From NCBI RefSeq assembly GCF_000305785.2, contig NC_018868.3:186001-250000 (forward strand): 64,000 nucleotides of DNA, given 5' to 3'. The notes beneath the pieces were generated by a model. It made no database searches, had not been told where the DNA came from, and saw only the letters and a program-made list of their open reading frames with translations. This stretch comes from Simiduia agarivorans SA1 = DSM 21679 (lineage in GTDB: Bacteria; Pseudomonadota; Gammaproteobacteria; Pseudomonadales; Cellvibrionaceae). The first letter of the stretch is position 1, and every line of letters starts with the position of its first letter. This document shows, one piece after another, positions 62,867 to 64,000 of the stretch. The translations under genes and the position numbers were made by a program.

Positions 62867-62895
62867 TTGACCCTGTGAGTTTCAGGTTTTATATA
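62867..62895 (+). promoter_or_regulatory. upstream topA promoter
   Basis: TTGACC (62867-62872), a 17-nt spacer and TATATA (62890-62895), followed by TGCGCACC, a GC discriminator that makes such promoters supercoiling-sensitive. Transcripts would carry a leader of about 125 nt. Confidence 0.55.
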
Positions 62896-62942
62896 TGCGC
62901 ACCCTGAGTTGCTGCCAATGGCGTTTGCGGGGCCTGTTCGCC

Positions 62943-62971
62943 TTGTACAAGTCCCGATGGGGTCTTATAAA
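62943..62971 (+). promoter_or_regulatory. second topA promoter candidate
   Basis: TTGTAC (62943-62948), a 17-nt spacer and TATAAA (62966-62971) lie 57 bp upstream of the topA ATG. The -10 is near consensus, the -35 weaker. Confidence 0.4.
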
Positions 62972-63027
62972 TAGTTTTGTCAGTTGCGCGTATATAAAGA
63001 ACAAAGAAGCAAAATTCGAGAATTTTT

Positions 63028-64000
63028 ATGGCTAAAGCACTTGTCATCGTGGAATCCCCGGCCAAGGCAAAAACGATCAATAAATACCTGGGCAGTGATT
63101 TCGTCGTTAAGTCCAGCGTGGGGCATATCCGCGACCTACCCACCAGTGGCAGTGCAAAGGGTGCCGTAGACCCAAAGGAGCGGGCCAGGCAAGCCGCCAT
63201 AACGCGCAAAATGTCGCCGGAAGAAAAGGCCAGGCACAAGGAAACCAAAGCCCGGGAACAACTGATCAACCGCATGGGCATCGACCCTGAGCATCATTGG
63301 CAGGCCCAATACGCAATCTTGCCGGGCAAGGAAAAAGTGGTTGCTGAATTGCGCTCACTGGCGGCCAAAGCCGATGAAATTTATCTCGCAACGGACTTGG
63401 ACCGCGAAGGAGAGGCCATTGCCTGGCACCTGCGGGAAGCCATTGGTGGTGATGAATCACGCTACAAGCGCGTAGTGTTCAACGAGATTACCAAATCCGC
63501 TATTCAGGAGGCGTTTTCGGAACCCGGCTCGCTGGATATGGACCGCGTAAACGCACAGCAGGCCCGCCGCTTTCTGGACCGGGTGGTGGGTTATATGGTG
63601 TCTCCCCTGTTGTGGGAAAAGGTTGCACGCGGGCTGTCTGCCGGGCGGGTTCAGTCTGTTGCGGTGCGTTTGTTGGTCGAGCGTGAACGTGAAATCCGCG
63701 CCTTTGTTCCCGAAGAATACTGGGATATTTTTGCCAATCTGACCAACCAGCAACAGCAGTCATTGCGCTTTGAAGTCAAACGCCATGCAGGGCAGGCATT
63801 CAAGCCGTTGAACGAAGCCGATGCCATGGTGGCGGTTAAGGCTTTGCAGCCGGCCGAGTTCAGGGTGGCAGAGCGGGAAGACAAACCCACAAAATCAAAA
63901 CCGTCGGCGCCGTTTATCACCTCTACTTTGCAACAGGCTGCCAGTACGCGGCTTGGCTTCTCGGTCAAGAAAACCATGATGATGGCGCAACGGCTGTATG
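63028..64000 (+). CDS. topA: DNA topoisomerase I, 5' part
   Basis: The first 324 codons of a type IA topoisomerase, running off the window. The start [17 protein letters not shown] is the TOPRIM strand with the catalytic Glu, and [14 protein letters not shown] carries the acidic DxDxE triad. [13 protein letters not shown] and the domain that follows are typical. The active-site Tyr is expected shortly beyond the edge. It relaxes negative supercoils behind RNA polymerase. Two promoter candidates precede it. Confidence 0.95.
   Translation, partial: MAKALVIVESPAKAKTINKYLGSDFVVKSSVGHIRDLPTSGSAKGAVDPKERARQAAITRKMSPEEKARHKETKAREQLINRMGIDPEHHWQAQYAILPGKEKVVAELRSLAAKADEIYLATDLDREGEAIAWHLREAIGGDESRYKRVVFNEITKSAIQEAFSEPGSLDMDRVNAQQARRFLDRVVGYMVSPLLWEKVARGLSAGRVQSVAVRLLVEREREIRAFVPEEYWDIFANLTNQQQQSLRFEVKRHAGQAFKPLNEADAMVAVKALQPAEFRVAEREDKPTKSKPSAPFITSTLQQAASTRLGFSVKKTMMMAQRLY

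Overview
The window looks like ordinary chromosome of a gammaproteobacterium, probably a marine member of the Cellvibrionales or a relative. The basis is gene content: a pepN/DUF2797/yeaC/rhomboid/nadK block, a 180-kDa type NAD-glutamate dehydrogenase, rmf beside pyrD and rlmKL, cheV, and a MoxR/Bat operon. The species assignment is inference. Coding density is high, many genes overlap by ATGA or TGATG, and I see no prophage, IS transposase, plasmid backbone or CRISPR array.

Layout. 1-6.5 kb: a cut tRNA, a DnaJ-related protein, two rRNA-modifying enzymes (RsmC/RlmG-like, RsuA), a TetR regulator divergent from an aldehyde dehydrogenase, then TruC and FolD. 6.7-7.04 kb: a Pro-Arg-His tRNA cluster behind a textbook promoter. 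7.1-9.1 kb: a tightly coupled four-gene operon of unknown function (lipoprotein, secreted protein, NTR/TIMP-like protein and a 58-residue membrane protein). 9.2-9.6 kb: a membrane-protein gene broken, or programmed, by a -1 frameshift at a T TTT TTA heptamer. 9.8-11.2 kb: an orphan histidine kinase.

11.3-12.4 kb is the least conventional stretch. A stable-RNA-type promoter is followed by a tRNA-like 5' remnant, then a dense array of perfect hairpins containing two identical 55-bp repeats, then a T-arm-like remnant. A 28-residue, extremely acidic peptide gene with a strong Shine-Dalgarno follows.

12.4-28.5 kb: a coiled-coil protein coupled to a PLP enzyme, a CNBD-CNBD-rhodanese protein, DUF1853, the nadK-phosphatase-rhomboid-yeaC-DUF2797-pepN operon, a DUF4124 protein, a pilin, an AraC-HDOD fusion, a TauE/SafE transporter and cytochrome b561. 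28.6-35.7 kb: the MoxR-DUF58-DUF4381-BatA-BatBC-BatD aerotolerance-type operon. 35.9-48.5 kb: gdhB with DUF2835, pyrD, rmf with a structured leader, rlmKL, an aminotransferase and uvrB.

48.5-64 kb: a protein-phosphorylation group (Ser/Thr kinase with PEGA and FGE-like domains, PP2C phosphatase, FHA protein), a DUF5610 protein, a glutaredoxin-like protein, EAL-HDOD, CheV, the Slt transglycosylase, the Uup ABC-F ATPase, a universal stress protein, two uncharacterised membrane proteins separated by a long inverted repeat, and the first third of topA. The best candidates for undescribed biology are the NTR-like operon, the hairpin array, the acidic peptide and the kinase/phosphatase/FHA group; none is shown to be a new system from sequence alone.
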